From positions 44,438,203-44,502,202 of the forward strand of contig CM071568.1 of the NCBI GenBank assembly GCA_036426205.1: DNA of 64,000 nucleotides. Direction: 5' to 3'. Of the stretch, positions 12,268 to 24,455 are shown piece after piece. Positions within the stretch are counted from its first letter, which is position 1. Every line of letters starts with the position of its first letter. The notes under the pieces were generated by a model. It saw nothing but the letters and a program-made list of their open reading frames with translations, was not told where the DNA came from and ran no database searches. Made by a program: the position numbers and the translations under genes. The stretch comes from Ascaphus truei (Eukaryota > Chordata > Amphibia > Anura > Ascaphidae).

Positions 12268-13547
12268 AACAAACAAAAATAAACTGTGCGCTACTATCTA
12301 ACTCCTACTTATAACTAATTAAAGTGCAGTGACTAAACCATATATAGACTATATAAACCACAATACCAAGTGAATAAGTGATTATATAATAAATTAAATC
12401 ATAACCGTGTGGTTGATAAGGGCGTCTGCTGCTATAAACATTGGGGGTGGCTCAGCACCCCACACACTCTAGGAAATGGAAACAAAAAGAAAACAGCGCA
12501 CAACGCCAAATAGTGAAGCAAGTAATAAAAATGTATTACAATAATATTGGGGTATAAAATCTGCGTACAGTACAATAAGGATACCTAAGCATATAGTGGT
12601 ATTTAAAAACACTTGTTACCACTCCAGGATGTAGACAGGGGAATCAGCTTTATCTGCAGGAGCTCTCTGGTGGTGTGGTGGGCACAGGATCCCTCATACA
12701 CTCTTTGTCCAGCTGGAAGACTGCTTTCAGGGGAGTTCCTTAGCAGCAGTCTGGCTCAACTGCAGGTTCAAGCACTCACTGAAACAAAGTCTCAGGCGGC
12801 AGTATGCCTCTTCCAGGGGTTTTTCTTTTTCTTTCTTACAATCCTCCGTCCGTTTGCAGCAGTGACAGGGCAGTTTAGAGCCGATGGAGAGGCTGAGAAG
12901 TACTTAGAATGTACGAAAACGCGTTGGATGTATATTAGTTATGCCATTTATGTTTTTTATTATCCCCTGTATCTGCATTGTATTCAATCCATTTGGGGTT
13001 TTTTTGCTGATTGAAGCGGTTATTGCGCCGCTGTAGAGACTCTGAAGGATTTTCTTCTGCTCCTTCCTTATTGCCACGGGAGCTGTGACGTCACCCCGCT
13101 ACATCACGTGACAGAGCGACATCGTGGCCGCACGCCGTGCAGGTGGCATGCAATTGCGGAAGTGTCTGCTGAGCCTCTCCATCGGCTCTAAACTGCCCTG
13201 TCACTGCTGCAAACGGAGGATTGTAGAAAAGAAGAAAAACCCCTGGAAGAGGCATACTGCCGCCTGAGACTTTGTTTCAGTGAGTGTGCTTGAACCTGCA
13301 GTTGAGCCAGACTGCTGCTAAGGAACTCCCCTGAAAGCAGCTTCCAGCTGGACAAAGAGTGTATGAGGGATCCTGTGCCCCACAACCACCACAGAGGCTC
13401 CTGCAGATAAAGCTGATTCCCCTGTCTACAATCCTGGAGTGTAAAAGTGTGTATATAACTAAATGCTTCGTATTCCTTATTTGATGTACGCAGATTTTAT
13501 ACCCCAATATTATTGTAATACATTTTTGTTACTTGCTTCACTATTTG
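12268..13547. mobile_element. 1.28-kb fold-back insertion with a 14-bp target duplication
   Basis: The insert has about 235 bp of single-copy sequence (12268-12504), then a left arm (about 12505-12897), a spacer of about 270 bp, and an inverted right arm (about 13168-13547) reaching the insertion edge. The left arm starts GCCAAATAGTGAAGCAAG and the right arm ends CTTGCTTCACTATTTGG. The arms match well, including the CTCTCCATCGGCTCTAAACT segment beside the spacer. The spacer holds GAAAACGCGTTGG. No protein is encoded. The 14-bp duplication excludes the usual 2-10-bp duplications of cut-and-paste elements and suggests copying by a target-primed reverse transcriptase such as that of a PLE or LINE. 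Confidence 0.8.
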
Positions 13548-13561
13548 GCGTAGAGGTGATG
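13548..13561. repeat. Right copy of the 14-bp target-site duplication
   Basis: Exact copy of 12254-12267 (GCGTAGAGGTGATG). Downstream continues TCATCACGCAGCGG, so the target itself looks like PLE-type terminal sequence. Confidence 0.85.
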
Positions 13562-13826
13562 TCATCACGCAGCGGGGAGCGAACGTGACGACGTAAGCCC
13601 AGCCTGTTGCGGATACACAGCGATCTAGCACTAGGGGTGTTCTCCTTCATATGTAAGCAGTATTATAGGCTAAAGCAGTCAAATTCAGGGCATTCTTGAA
13701 ACCCTAAGTAGTCCATCAGGAACAAAAAGCGGAGCACAGCTATGAAGAACCAAGGGGCTACACACCAATGTGATAAAAATAGAAGTACCTTTATTCCATG
13801 GTACACGTGGTGACACGTAGATAAAA

Positions 13827-13868
13827 CACTCTGACGCGTTTCAGGCCTTAGCCCTTTATCAAAGAGTG
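13827..13868 (-). ncRNA. Hammerhead-like motif downstream of PLE copy 1
   Basis: On the minus strand: CACTCT (stem I), TTGATAA (core), A, GGGC-TAAG-GCCT (4-bp stem II), GAAA, ACGCGT as minimal stem III, C at position 17, then AGAGTG, a perfect 6-bp partner for CACTCT. The core differs from CUGANGA at C3 (U) and G8 (A), so this copy is probably inactive, but the six paired bases of stem I and the order of parts are hard to explain otherwise. Confidence 0.65.
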
Positions 13869-14882
13869 AGTTCGCGTCTCACCAAACTGCTGCTCTTATA
13901 GACTATCCCCCATCCCCAGCTACCAGTGACGCGTGATGAATTGGCGTGAAATTCTAAACGGAGCAACCCCATTGGCGGACCCTGTCCTCCAATCGGCCGT
14001 CCGCAGAATCAAAATACTGTGCTGTGCGGAGGGGACAGAAACAACAGCGCAGATGACAGAGAAATACACGGAACAACATACTTATACAAAAACATACACA
14101 ACAATTGAAAAATACTTAAAAACAACGAACTATTCGAACGGAAAATGATATGAGTAGGAGACTCGGATTTAGATCATAGACATTCTCTATGTAATGAAAC
14201 TTATAAAACGGCAGCGGATCAGTCAATATTGTTTAGCGAAATGTATCATTTGAAAATTAATGTATCTGATGAACCATGTACATGCTTGTAATGTAATGAT
14301 GCATCAGAAAATGATTGTATCAATAAACATTAAACAAAATATATGTGCATATGTAGATACAATGGAACTACAAGATATTCAGATTTATCTCCAGATAGAC
14401 TATTTTGTAAACTATAAACATTAATTATAATTATAAAATGTAACATTATAATAGTAAATAATATCCAACAGGGAAAAAGGTTATAAGATACTCCTGTAAG
14501 GTGACCCTATGGCTATAAAGTTTGGACAACATCCTATTCAAAATATGTTCACAGAACCAAACCAATGTAAAGAACAATGCCAGAACATCTTAATCATAAA
14601 GTATATATCATAAAGTGTATATATTGAAGAATACACATATCCTAAAAAATGTAAATATTATAATTTATATCTGAATATCTAAACCATAATATGCATTTGC
14701 TAAAACATCCATGCATCTTAAACATCTATAGATAAATTGAGATAGATCATGCTGATGGAATTGTAATATGTAAATAAAATTATATACTCATAATGAGATA
14801 ATATAAAGAGATGATGCTACAATGGTCAAAATAAAATTTTCTAGCAGCTATCCATATGAGGGTAATTACTCCAGAAGGATCT

Positions 14883-16541
14883 CTAATCTACAAAGGAAAA
14901 TGTAACATAACGGACATTTGATTTAAAAAATGGATGGGGTATGACAAAAAAATGTTTCAATTCCCAGTCCATATTCATGCCCCTGGGTGATAGAGTCCCC
15001 AGGGCATATATCCAATGCATCTCTCTGCAATTTAGGCGAGCCTCTCTGTCGCCTCCCCTAGCATTAATCTGTATCAGTTCTATCGCACTAAAAGAAAAAG
15101 TGCTGATAGAGCCTAATGGACAAGAAATGAAATGACGTGCTACAGGGAATCTCTCATCTCTGTTTCTAATACTCCTAAGGTGTTCTCCTATTCTAACCCT
15201 AAGGGGTCTGATGGTTCTTCCTATGTATCCACATCCACATGCACACCTAAGTATGTAGATGACAAATTTGGAATTACAAGTCATAAAGGAAGAGATTCTA
15301 TATCTCTGATTTGTATAGACATTCCTAAGTGATCTGATGGGTGTTTCATACTGACAAAGATTACAATCACCACACCTGAAAAAAACTTTTGGAGTATTGT
15401 TTGAGGTATCTTTTTTGGAACAAAAAAGACTCGGGAAAATATGATGTCCAAAGGTCTTTGCTCTTTTGAATACTATCCTTGGGTTAGAGTTAGTAAAACT
15501 ATTCAGATCTTTATCTAACCTCAAGATCTCCCAATGTTTAAGTAAAATAAGTCTGATCTGTTCCGCCTGTTTAGAGTATGTTGTAATAAACAATGGAGTA
15601 TCCTTGGTAGATTCAGTCTTAGAATATAACATCTAAAGTTTTTTGTTTTGATTTAACTCTATTTAAGAGCTCTGCCCTGTCTGTGTGTAGAGTCTGTTCA
15701 AATGCGACTTCAAGATCATCCTCTTTATAGCCCCTGTTTTTAAACTTTAATCTCAATTGTTCAGCTTGCGATAAGAAGGACTCTTCAGTTGAGCATATCC
15801 TCCTCAATATTAAGAATTGCCCTTTGGGGATACCTCAAATTAATGATCTAGGATGGGCACTATTGGCCTTGAGCAAGGAATTCCGGGAATTAGCTTTTCT
15901 GAAAACATCAGTCTGAATTTGTAAATTGGTATCTACATAAAGACTTAAGTCCAAGTAGTCAATTTGGATATCATTATAATTGTACGTAAACTTAAGATTG
16001 TAGACATTGTTATTCAGATATTCAAAAAATTCAAACAGTGTATTTAAATCCCCACACCAAATCAATAACAAATCATCTATATAACGACGATAAAAAATAA
16101 TAAAGTGTCTAAAGGGGTTGGTGTCACCGAAAATGTGAACAGCTTCCCAGACCCCATATATAGATTGGCATATGAAGGTGCAAAGGATGTGCCCATGGCA
16201 GTGCCCTGTGTCTGTAAATAATATTTATTATCAAAAAGAAAATAATTGTGTTGTAATAAAAACATAACACAATCTAAAATGAAGGTGCTCTGTGCTAAGT
16301 GAATGTTATAATTAGTCAGAAAGTGACTAATTGCTTTTGTGCCCAGAGTGTGATCTATTATAGTATATAGTGAGGTCACATCTAGTGTGACCCACATATA
16401 AGTGTTAGACCAAGTGATCTTTTGAATATCTGATAATAAGTCAAGTGAATCCCTCAGATATGATGGTAGTGTTTTTACCAAAGTTTGCAAAAAATGATTC
16501 CTGATGGATGTACTTAGCCACTGCCTATCTGTGTGATGCAC
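14883..16541 (-). pseudogene. PLE reverse transcriptase plus GIY-YIG endonuclease, broken
   Basis: The protein copies RNA into DNA at a nicked target; the GIY-YIG domain makes the nick. Reading minus: 16541-16077 holds the RT fingers and palm with VTLDVTSLYT and GTAMGTSFAPSYANLYMG. A frame change just after 16080 leads into RRYIDDLLLIW, the catalytic YIDD box. 16071-15835 continues the palm to NSRNSLLKANSAHPRSL. 15807-15619 is the linker (QAEQLRLKFKNRGYKED). 15632-14883 contains the Cys-rich lead (CGDCNLC) and the endonuclease core VIYILRCACGCGYIGRT with RIGEH. Catalytic residues of both domains remain visible, but at least three frame breaks separate them. The family match is clear from the YIDD and GIY-YIG pairing. 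Confidence 0.9.
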
Positions 16542-16904
16542 GCACGGATGGACTGCGACAAATGTGAGTACTCATCTGTCCCTCTATTCATGTTTAGAGG
16601 TACTGAGACCTTCCATAGGTGCAACTCCATGGTGACTTCCTTAGTGGCATTGTCATAGAAGATTGATTATCTACCAGACATAGTCTGAAACCACTATATG
16701 GACTGTCCTATTATTCAATCCCTATTGGAGTTTTCATGCATCAGGTCCTGGGTCTCACATCATGGTATTATAGGTTCATCCAATACCTAACAACTTTATC
16801 ATATAAAGACTTTATTGCAATATATGTTCATCTGTACTTTTGAGCACCGTTTTTTGGACTTTGTTTATATATACATTCTTATTGAAAACCCTGCTCTCTG
16901 AGTG

Positions 16905-17200
16905 GTTACAATTCCGGGCATTATCCAATCAGTAATGCCCGAAATTTAAGCTGCAGAATGTGTAGTTTTCAATGTGTTTATTTCCAGCCAATCAGCTTTC
17001 AGAACAGTTGAGACAGGGCAGGGGATTTGTCTGTTTGAAGTAACAGCTCTGAGACAGGGCAGGGGATTGGTCAGGACGTATCAGCCACGGGTTGACTCCT
17101 CCCCCTTCCGAGCTGACTGAGATTTTCTGAGCAGATTCAGCTGAATTGGGGGAGAGAGGGGGAGAGAGTCTGCAAAGAAGTAAGTGGCTGTCTGCAGTTT
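16905..17200. other. CCAAT-containing segment with a duplicated 17-bp word
   Basis: A short hairpin (CGGGCATTA...TAATGCCCG, about 16917-16950) is followed by two copies of GAGACAGGGCAGGGGAT (about 17010 and 17051) and CCAATCAG/GATTGG boxes. The layout looks promoter-like, but no transcript unit can be identified. It may be one end of the repeat that closes with the hairpin at 18254-18396, since both carry GGGCATTA. Confidence 0.35.
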
Positions 17201-17203
17201 CTT

Positions 17204-18110
<907 letters not shown>

Positions 18111-18253
18111 GCACTGTGTGATATAGATATCTGCAGTGTAAGCGTATATAGAGGTGGTTTCATGTATTTACCATTTTATTTTAATAAAAAAATCTATTTA
18201 ACTATACAAAAGTGTCTATTATTTATGAAAAAAGTCTACATTTAGCCTATAAT

Positions 18254-18396
18254 AGTAATAATCCCCTCAGAACAGGGCATTACTGGCCAATAATGCCCTG
18301 GCTGGGTTCAAGTCCTTCGGCTTCGCCTCGGGCCTTCAACTCTTCCAGCCAAAGCATTATTGGCCAGTAATGCCCTGTTCTTCGGGGATTATTACT
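18254..18396. repeat. Hairpin repeat (inverted arms of about 50 bp)
   Basis: AGTAATAATCCCC and AACAGGGCATTACTGGCCAA on the left pair with TTGGCCAGTAATGCCCTGTT and GGGGATTATTACT on the right. The loop is GC-rich (about 18308-18340). Family unknown; it could be a MITE or the end of a larger element. Confidence 0.75.
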
Positions 18397-18538
18397 TAAA
18401 TATAATCTTCTGCACCCTGTACTTACCTAGCTGTAGTTCTGTGGGTTTTGAATTGAGAATTCACCATTGTGCATAGACTGTGTGGGTTTACAGATCCTAT
18501 GTGATCTTTTTTTATTCATGTAGTTTATGTGATATTGT

Positions 18539-19298
18539 TATAGCCCATCTTCCCTCTCCCAATCGCAGATAGGGTCCCTTAAGGTGTTCTGGGGTCTGGC
18601 TAGGTGTCTCTGTGTGGTGCATACCTGCTGGCAACAGGAGGGCCTGAGTCTCCCTCGATGACATGGGGGATAACAGGAACAGGTTACTGGGGTGGATGCC
18701 TTTGTTCTGGTTCAATGGTGCAGCGCCTCCATCTATAGTAAGCCCCAGGAATGCGGGGTGGAATCCTTACCACAGAGTTTCCCCTCCAGGGATGAGAGAT
18801 TCCAGTCTCACACAGGGTTGTCTTTAAAAGCAGCAGTCTCTTTATTCACAGCAGGGCAGCAGCAGCAGCCGACAGGTACACTTCATGCACAGTCCACTAA
18901 CTGTTCTCCCTTGAGATGGTCCTGTCTCCACTCTGGATCCTACGGGCATCTAGAGTGGGGCTAGCTCTTCCCTCCCCCCTAAGCAGGATGAGAGGTACTT
19001 GATCCACCTCACTAACTATAGCTAGATCAGCTCTACTCAAGAGCTGATCACTCCTCTGCTTCCTAACACACTTCAACCCTTTTGCACTAAATAAGAAGTG
19101 ACACTGCTTTATGTAACCTCCAGTAGGCACCCCCCTGCGTCTCTTGATTGGACACAGGGTTACGTGACCTACCTTCACTTACACAACCCAGTGTCATAAG
19201 CGGGGGAAACCCATGTCAACTCCTGGCAATCTTCCCTTAGCAGAGTTTACACACAGGAGGAGGATAGAACTATAGCCCCATTTCTTACCAGGGCTACA
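18539..19298 (-). mobile_element. Solo LTR, minus orientation, 4-bp duplication TTGT
   Basis: The ends are TATAGCCC (TG mutated to TA) and GGGCTACA, flanked by TTGT at 18535-18538 and 19299-19302. On the minus strand an AATAAA signal lies near 18836. The motif GGTGCAGCGCCTCCA (about 18717-18731) is shared with the other LTRs here. The start CCCATCTTCC...CAATCGCAGATAGGG is nearly the same as that of the LTR at 33713, so the two are related. Confidence 0.8.
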
Positions 19299-19404
19299 TT
19301 GTTATTTTGAGTCAATTTCTAAAGTTTTGGAATATTGACTGATGGTTCTTTTCTCTTTTGAGCTTCCTTTTTGTGTATACATAATGAACTTCTGCCTTCA
19401 TAAG

Positions 19405-19660
19405 ACATGTGTAAGGATCCGTGATAAGCCTGGCCGCGCACCCCGCAGCACAGGTCCACCTTGTCCCACGACCAAGCACCTTCCTGACAAAGTGGGGGGA
19501 CACCACAAGCACCCTTACCAAGGTGTGCTCCCCTGGCACATCCCGCAGCGCCACAGAGGTACCCGTCCTGTTCGGCCCACGTGCCCGCCGTGCGCCTGGA
19601 GAGACCGGTGCCGCTGGCCCTGCCTCTGGTCTCCGTTCCCATCCGTTCTTTTATATATAT
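19405..19660. other. GC-rich LTR-like fragment
   Basis: A GC-rich block bounded by AT-rich DNA begins TGTAAGGATCCGTGA, similar to the start of the LTR at 9284, and stops at the AT microsatellite at about 19651. It has no matching end, so I treat it as a possible truncated LTR. Confidence 0.3.
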
Positions 19661-19677
19661 ATATATATATGTATATA

Positions 19678-20504
19678 TGTAGCCATGCTGTAAAATGGAC
19701 TGCAGTTTCCTTTCCTGCTGGCAGTAAGGCCTGGTAAGTTACAGGAATGCCAGCAGTAATCATGGAGGTTTGCCCTCGCACCCTGGTGAGGTGCCCTATG
19801 TGTGGAGGGGAGGAGCTACATACTCTGAGTCCATTGTTAGTGACATCAGAGATGTGCCTGCCCCTGGAGATATAAGGCACAGCACTGTTCAAAGTTAGTG
19901 TTGTTGGCGTAAGGAGCAGGTCTGCGTTGAGACCTGGGAGCTGGAGGCCCACTAGTGCTGTAACTAGTGGCCTTATAATATATCAATCAGCAGCAAGCTG
20001 TGCACACCATACTGTGTCCAGGGACCTGGCACAGGGGTGATCTCCCTGAAGGGAGAGGGGAACCCACTCCATTGGGAGGGTGTACCTTTGAAGGGATCAC
20101 ACACCAAGATGTGCAGCTGAGTCAATCACTGCGAGGGGCAGCTAGCCCATACCGCAACTACAATAAAGAATGACCTTGCATAAAGATAATTCACTGTGAG
20201 AGTCTGGAGTTACTCGGCAGGGGAAGACACCACCAAGAAGGAGTTCCTCATCAGAACCATCTCCTTGCGGACGCAGAGATCCTGATGAGGTGGAGGCGCT
20301 GCACTGGATATAGGTAGGACTCATACCCACTACCTCAGCTGCCTGTCTGGGTTGGCAATCCCCACACAACATCATGCGGGAGACTCAGGAGTCCTGTTGC
20401 CAACGGGTGCACCACCAGACACTACCATGTAATGGGGACTGGTTAGACCACAGGGGCCAATGTGAGATATGGTTTGGTCAGGCCAGGCCAGAAAGTCTGT
20501 TACA
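19678..20504 (+). mobile_element. Solo LTR, plus orientation, 4-bp duplication TATA
   Basis: It runs from TGTAGCCATG to GTCTGTTACA and sits inside an AT microsatellite with TATA on both sides (19674-19677 and 20505-20508). Internal signals in the right order for U3-R-U5 are a TATA-like box (GATATAAGG, about 19868) and AATAAA (20162-20167). It carries TGGAGGCGCTGCA (20291-20303), the reverse complement of the word found in the minus-oriented LTRs, which confirms its orientation. Confidence 0.85.
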
Positions 20505-20573
20505 TATATATCTATATATATATATATATAATATATAGAATATTATTATATATATTATATATATATAATATAA
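20505..20573. repeat. AT microsatellite
   Basis: Alternating TA and imperfect TATA units. Together with 19651-19677 it is the target into which the solo LTR inserted. Confidence 0.85.
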
Positions 20574-21068
20574 TCTGCAGCACTCGCCTAATGAAATGCA
20601 ATGTCAAATTTATTTATACCATATGGCAACCCATAGAAAAAATGATGATTGGTAATCCTAGTCCTTCTGCCTGCACTCCATACCAAACTAAGTATGTATT
20701 CTTCGATACATGTGTATGCACCAGGCATCTTTTGTTTTATATATATATACTTAGTTAAGTTATGGTGGGTAAAAAAAAGTGACAAAAAACCTCCGCAGCA
20801 AAGCATATAGCAAATGGAAATATTCCTGTATGCTCATTTGCATGTCTTAGACAGGTCGGCAACCCCGCCTTTCACCATTATAACCCAGCACACAGCACTT
20901 CCACTGCAGCAAGGGATTCTGGGAAATGACCTGCAAATGAGCACACATATATATACAGTATATCGCCCCTATCACACCTGGCTGCATAGGGATAGGGTGT
21001 ACATAATAACAGTGTCTCTCAATGTCTCTAAATCTATCAGACAGGGTTTTATATGCTCCAATAGTATA

Positions 21069-21801
21069 TGTAGCTCATCAGTTACCTCTCATCTCAGGGT
21101 CTTCTTCTGGGGGGCTCAGGCCAAGGCTGTTGGAGTGAAATGAATAGAACAGGGCACAGGAACTTTTCAACTGTAGTATTTATTGGGTACAATTATCCTC
21201 ATACAGCTTAAACAAGGTTCTTCCTTAGGCAAGAGAGATGCTTACCTCCCCCATAATTTGCTTCAGAACTGACTCTCTATTGCTACCCAGGACACGGGTC
21301 CTTTCCTGGGTCTCAAGCCACTTCCTTTGGGCAGGAACTGATCACCTAGAACTATAATATCCTCAACCTTCCCTTGGGTATATTAGGCCTCAGCAGGAAC
21401 TGATGTACCTAAGACTGGAATATCCTCTCCCAGGGGTCTCATCCACCCCCTGGGTAGGAGAGGGCTCAGGAGGAGTCAGACAAGCCTCTGACTCCACAGG
21501 ACTCAGAGCAGAACCAGAACCTCTCAACTGAATGAGGGGGGGGAGGGGAGAATCACAACTTTATACATGGGGAGTGGACAACTTCTCTGCCCCAGTTACT
21601 GGGCAGATCTTGCTGTAGCAAAATCACTCACCCTGGCATGTGACTTCAACTGCTCTCAGACGTGCCTGAACACTGCAACATAGTACCTATACTGGGGAAC
21701 TCACTCACATGCCGGGCCATGTGCTAAGGATTAACTCTAGCACTGCCTGATATTACCAGGATTTACACTGCTAGGCCAAAGGAATATAGCAGGGTGCTAC
21801 A
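21069..21801 (-). mobile_element. Probable solo LTR, minus orientation
   Basis: It runs from TGTAGCTCATC to GGGTGCTACA, giving inverted TGTAGC/GCTACA ends. On the minus strand AATAAA lies near 21178, close to the 5' coordinate end as in the other minus LTRs. Its last 40 bp (TATTACCAGG...GCAGGGTGCTACA) recur at 25006-25058. No matching target duplication is visible on the right because a CA repeat follows. Confidence 0.55.
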
Positions 21802-21846
21802 CACACACACACACATGTATGCATGTAGCATGTAGCATACTGTGTA

Positions 21847-21931
21847 TGTAGTCCCCTTTCCCTATGCCTAAGGGAACTTCACGGGCAACTATGCGTGCTG
21901 CTGTACCTGTCTGCTCACAGGAGGCCTAAGC
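21847..21931 (-). mobile_element. Head fragment of the LTR family seen at 25.1 kb
   Basis: TGTAGTCCCCTTTCCCTATG...CAGGAGGCCTAAGC matches the first 85 bp of the LTR at 25113 with few changes. It is cut off abruptly and followed directly by PLE coding sequence. Confidence 0.7.
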
Positions 21932-21949
21932 CTTTCAATTTGTTTTCAA

Positions 21950-22740
21950 TTCTAATCTCTGTGTGCCTATTTTGTGCCATATCCCAAAGATCCATAAGAC
22001 CTTAATTGATCCCCCAAGCTGTCCAATTGTGTCGAGTATAGACTCTATCACTGCCAAACTTTCACGTTATGTGGACACATTTTTGGCACCCATGACCTCC
22101 GTTCTTCCATCATATCTTAGAGATGGTATGGAAGTTTTAAATTTACTTAATAATATAATTTGGGAGGAAAATTTTATTTGGGCCACTTTGGATGTCAGCT
22201 CACTATACACATGTTTAAAACATAGATTAGTTATTATGGCAGTTGCACATTTTCTACACCAACATAATAATTTATCAAGTGCACAACAGGACTTTATCAT
22301 TGATAGCATTTGATTTATTTTGCATCACAATTATTTCTTGTTTGAGGGTGAATACTTTTTACAGACCAATGGAATGGCCATGGGCACTTGTTTTGCCCCC
22401 AATTGTGCAGGGTTATTTATGGGTCTCTGGGAAGAGGAATATGCATGGATGGATAATGGGTATTGTCAATATTTGGTCTATTATGGCAGATATATTGACG
22501 ATATTCTGATTATCTGGTCTGGATCTAGGGGAGAATTGGATGAGTTCATCACATTTTTAAATGAGAATGATCAGAACATTGTTCTCATTGGAGAGGTAGA
22601 TCCAATAAAAATCAATTTTTTGGATCTGAATCTAAAGGTGGTAGAACATCGTATTGTGACCAAACCCCATTTTAAGAAGGTAGATGTCAATTCCTACCTT
22701 GATTACACTAGTAATCACTCTGAAAAATGGCTAAAAAATA
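21950..22740 (+). pseudogene. PLE copy 2: reverse transcriptase fragment
   Basis: Frames 21963-22313 and 22320-22754 read HIPKIHKTLIDPPSCPIVSS, then WATLDVSSLYT, NGMAMGTCFAPNCAGLFMG and RYIDDILIIW, and end at NSYLDYTSNHSEKW LKNIPYG. These are the template-binding motif, the palm and the catalytic YIDD of a PLE reverse transcriptase. One stop/frame change lies at about 22312. The 5' part of the protein and the whole GIY-YIG domain are missing. The coding sequence ends exactly where a minus-strand LINE begins. Confidence 0.85.
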
Positions 22741-24455
22741 TACCGTATGGGTAGGTTGTGCCAGTTTTGAGGTGCACTGTAAGAGAAGGAGGAGCGGCCG
22801 GATACTTTGTTGAGCCATGGGACCATGAACAGTCTTTTGGAGTCTGATCTCAGATAATGAGTGCTGCATGTGGTAGGGGTGAGGAGCTTGTTCATATAGA
22901 TGGGTAGCTTGCCCAGAAAGTATTTGAAGGCAAGACAGGAAAGGTAAACTTTGCGCCTAGACGCGAGTGATGACCAATCTAGTTCATTGAGCATTTCGCA
23001 GTGATGTGTGCTGTAGTTGCATTGGAGAACAAAATGACAAATTGAATTGTAGAGGGTGTCAAGTTTGCTCAGGTGGGTTTGGGGTGCTGAGCCATATACT
23101 GTGTCTCCATAGTCGATAATTGGCATTAGCATTTGCTGTGCAATACGCTTTCTGACCAGCAGGCTTAGGAAGGATTTGTTCCTATAAATTACACCTAGTT
23201 TGGCATAGGTTTTGGATGTCAAGGTATCAATGTGCAATCCGAATGTTAAGTGGGAGTCAAACCATCTGCCCAGGTATTTAAAAGTAGTAACAGAAGATAG
23301 GGTGGTGTTAGCGTTGGTTCTGATCTGGAGCTCAGTCACTGGAAGCTTTAAAAATTTAGTCTTGGTCCCAAATGCCATTGTTACAGTCTTGTCAGTGTTT
23401 AAAAACAGTTTGTTTTCGGAAATCCATTCTTCGAGTCTCAAAAAGTCAGACTGAAGTATGTGTTCAAGGTCGGAGAGGCTATGGCTGTGTGCATATAGGA
23501 TTGTGTCATCTGCATACATGTGTATTGAAGCTTCCTTACAAGCTGTGGGAAGATCATTGATGAACACTGAGAAGAGTAGGGGCCCCAGAACAGAGCCTTG
23601 CGGGACGCCACAGATGATATCAAGGGGATTGGAGTTAGAGCCTGAGATGGACACATGTTGGGATCTACCTGATAGGTAGGACTGAAACCAGTTGAAAGCA
23701 TGCTTCCCTATTCCAGAGCTGTGGAGTTTGTTAAGCAGGATAGCATGATCAACAGTATCAAAAGCCTTTGCAAAATCTAGGAATATTGCACCAGTGAGTT
23801 GACCCCGTTCCATTCCACACTGGATTTCATTGCAAACTTTTAGCAGGGTAGTTACGGTAGAGTGTTTGGGGTGAAAGCCAGATTGGAATTGGCTAGGGAA
23901 ATTTGTCTTGGTATAGTAATCGCTTAATTGGGAGTGGACAAATTTTTCCATGACTTTGGATAGGATTGGGAGAAGGGAGAATGGCCTGTAGTTTGAGACA
24001 GTGTTTTTGTCCCCACTTTTGAAGATTGGGACAACTCTGGCAGTTTTCCAGGTCTTAGCGATATGGCCTGCAGACAGGATAGAGTTGACTATAGAAGAAA
24101 TTGGTTTGGCAATAGCTGGGGCACCAAGTCTTAGGAACCTAGATGGTAGTAAGTCAGGTACACATTGGCTGCTTAGTTTTAATTTGAGGAGCGCTTGTGT
24201 AATCTCCTCTTTGGATACTGGGCCAAATTGAAAATAGTGGGCAGTGTTGGGAGGGGGTGGGGCTATATGGGTACTCCCAGGATGAGATTCAGGTTTGTGG
24301 TTTGGGTTGCATTTCGCTAATAAATTAGTAGCACACCCCGCAAAGTAATCATTGAATGCACTTGCAATGTCAGTGGGGTTTGTCAGAGTAATATCCCCCT
24401 TAGTGATATCACATGGCTGTTGATGGTTAGAAGGCTTGTATAATGTTGTCATGTT
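22741..24455 (-). mobile_element. Rex1/CR1-group LINE, truncated at both ends, long open RT frame
   Basis: A 573-residue frame on minus (24452-22731) is an RT of a non-LTR retrotransposon. It shows [53 protein letters not shown] and the catalytic HMYADDTILY. The thumb follows and the C-terminus stops at APQNWHNLP. There are no internal stops, so the copy is relatively young. The endonuclease domain is missing at the 5' side (usual truncation), and the 3' UTR and tail are also missing, which is unusual. A related 3' end, including UTR and tail, is at 58.0-58.4 kb. I place it in the Rex1/CR1 group by motif style; L2 is less likely. Confidence 0.85.

Larger units (their letters stand above)
13640..16860 (-). 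mobile_element. Penelope-like element (PLE) copy 1
   Basis: On the minus strand: untranslated 5' sequence (about 16860-16542), reverse transcriptase (16541-15835), linker (15807-15619), GIY-YIG endonuclease (15632-14883), a 3' region of about 1 kb, and a hammerhead-like motif at 13868-13827. This is the order of canonical PLEs. The outer edges are estimates; the low-coordinate side may run to about 13560, where it meets the target of the fold-back insertion. The coding part has frameshifts and stops, so the copy is dead. Confidence 0.75.

Noticed and set aside
12905..12930. GAAAACGCGTTGG in the spacer of the fold-back at 12268
   Set aside because: No hammerhead core or stem I partner could be paired with it.
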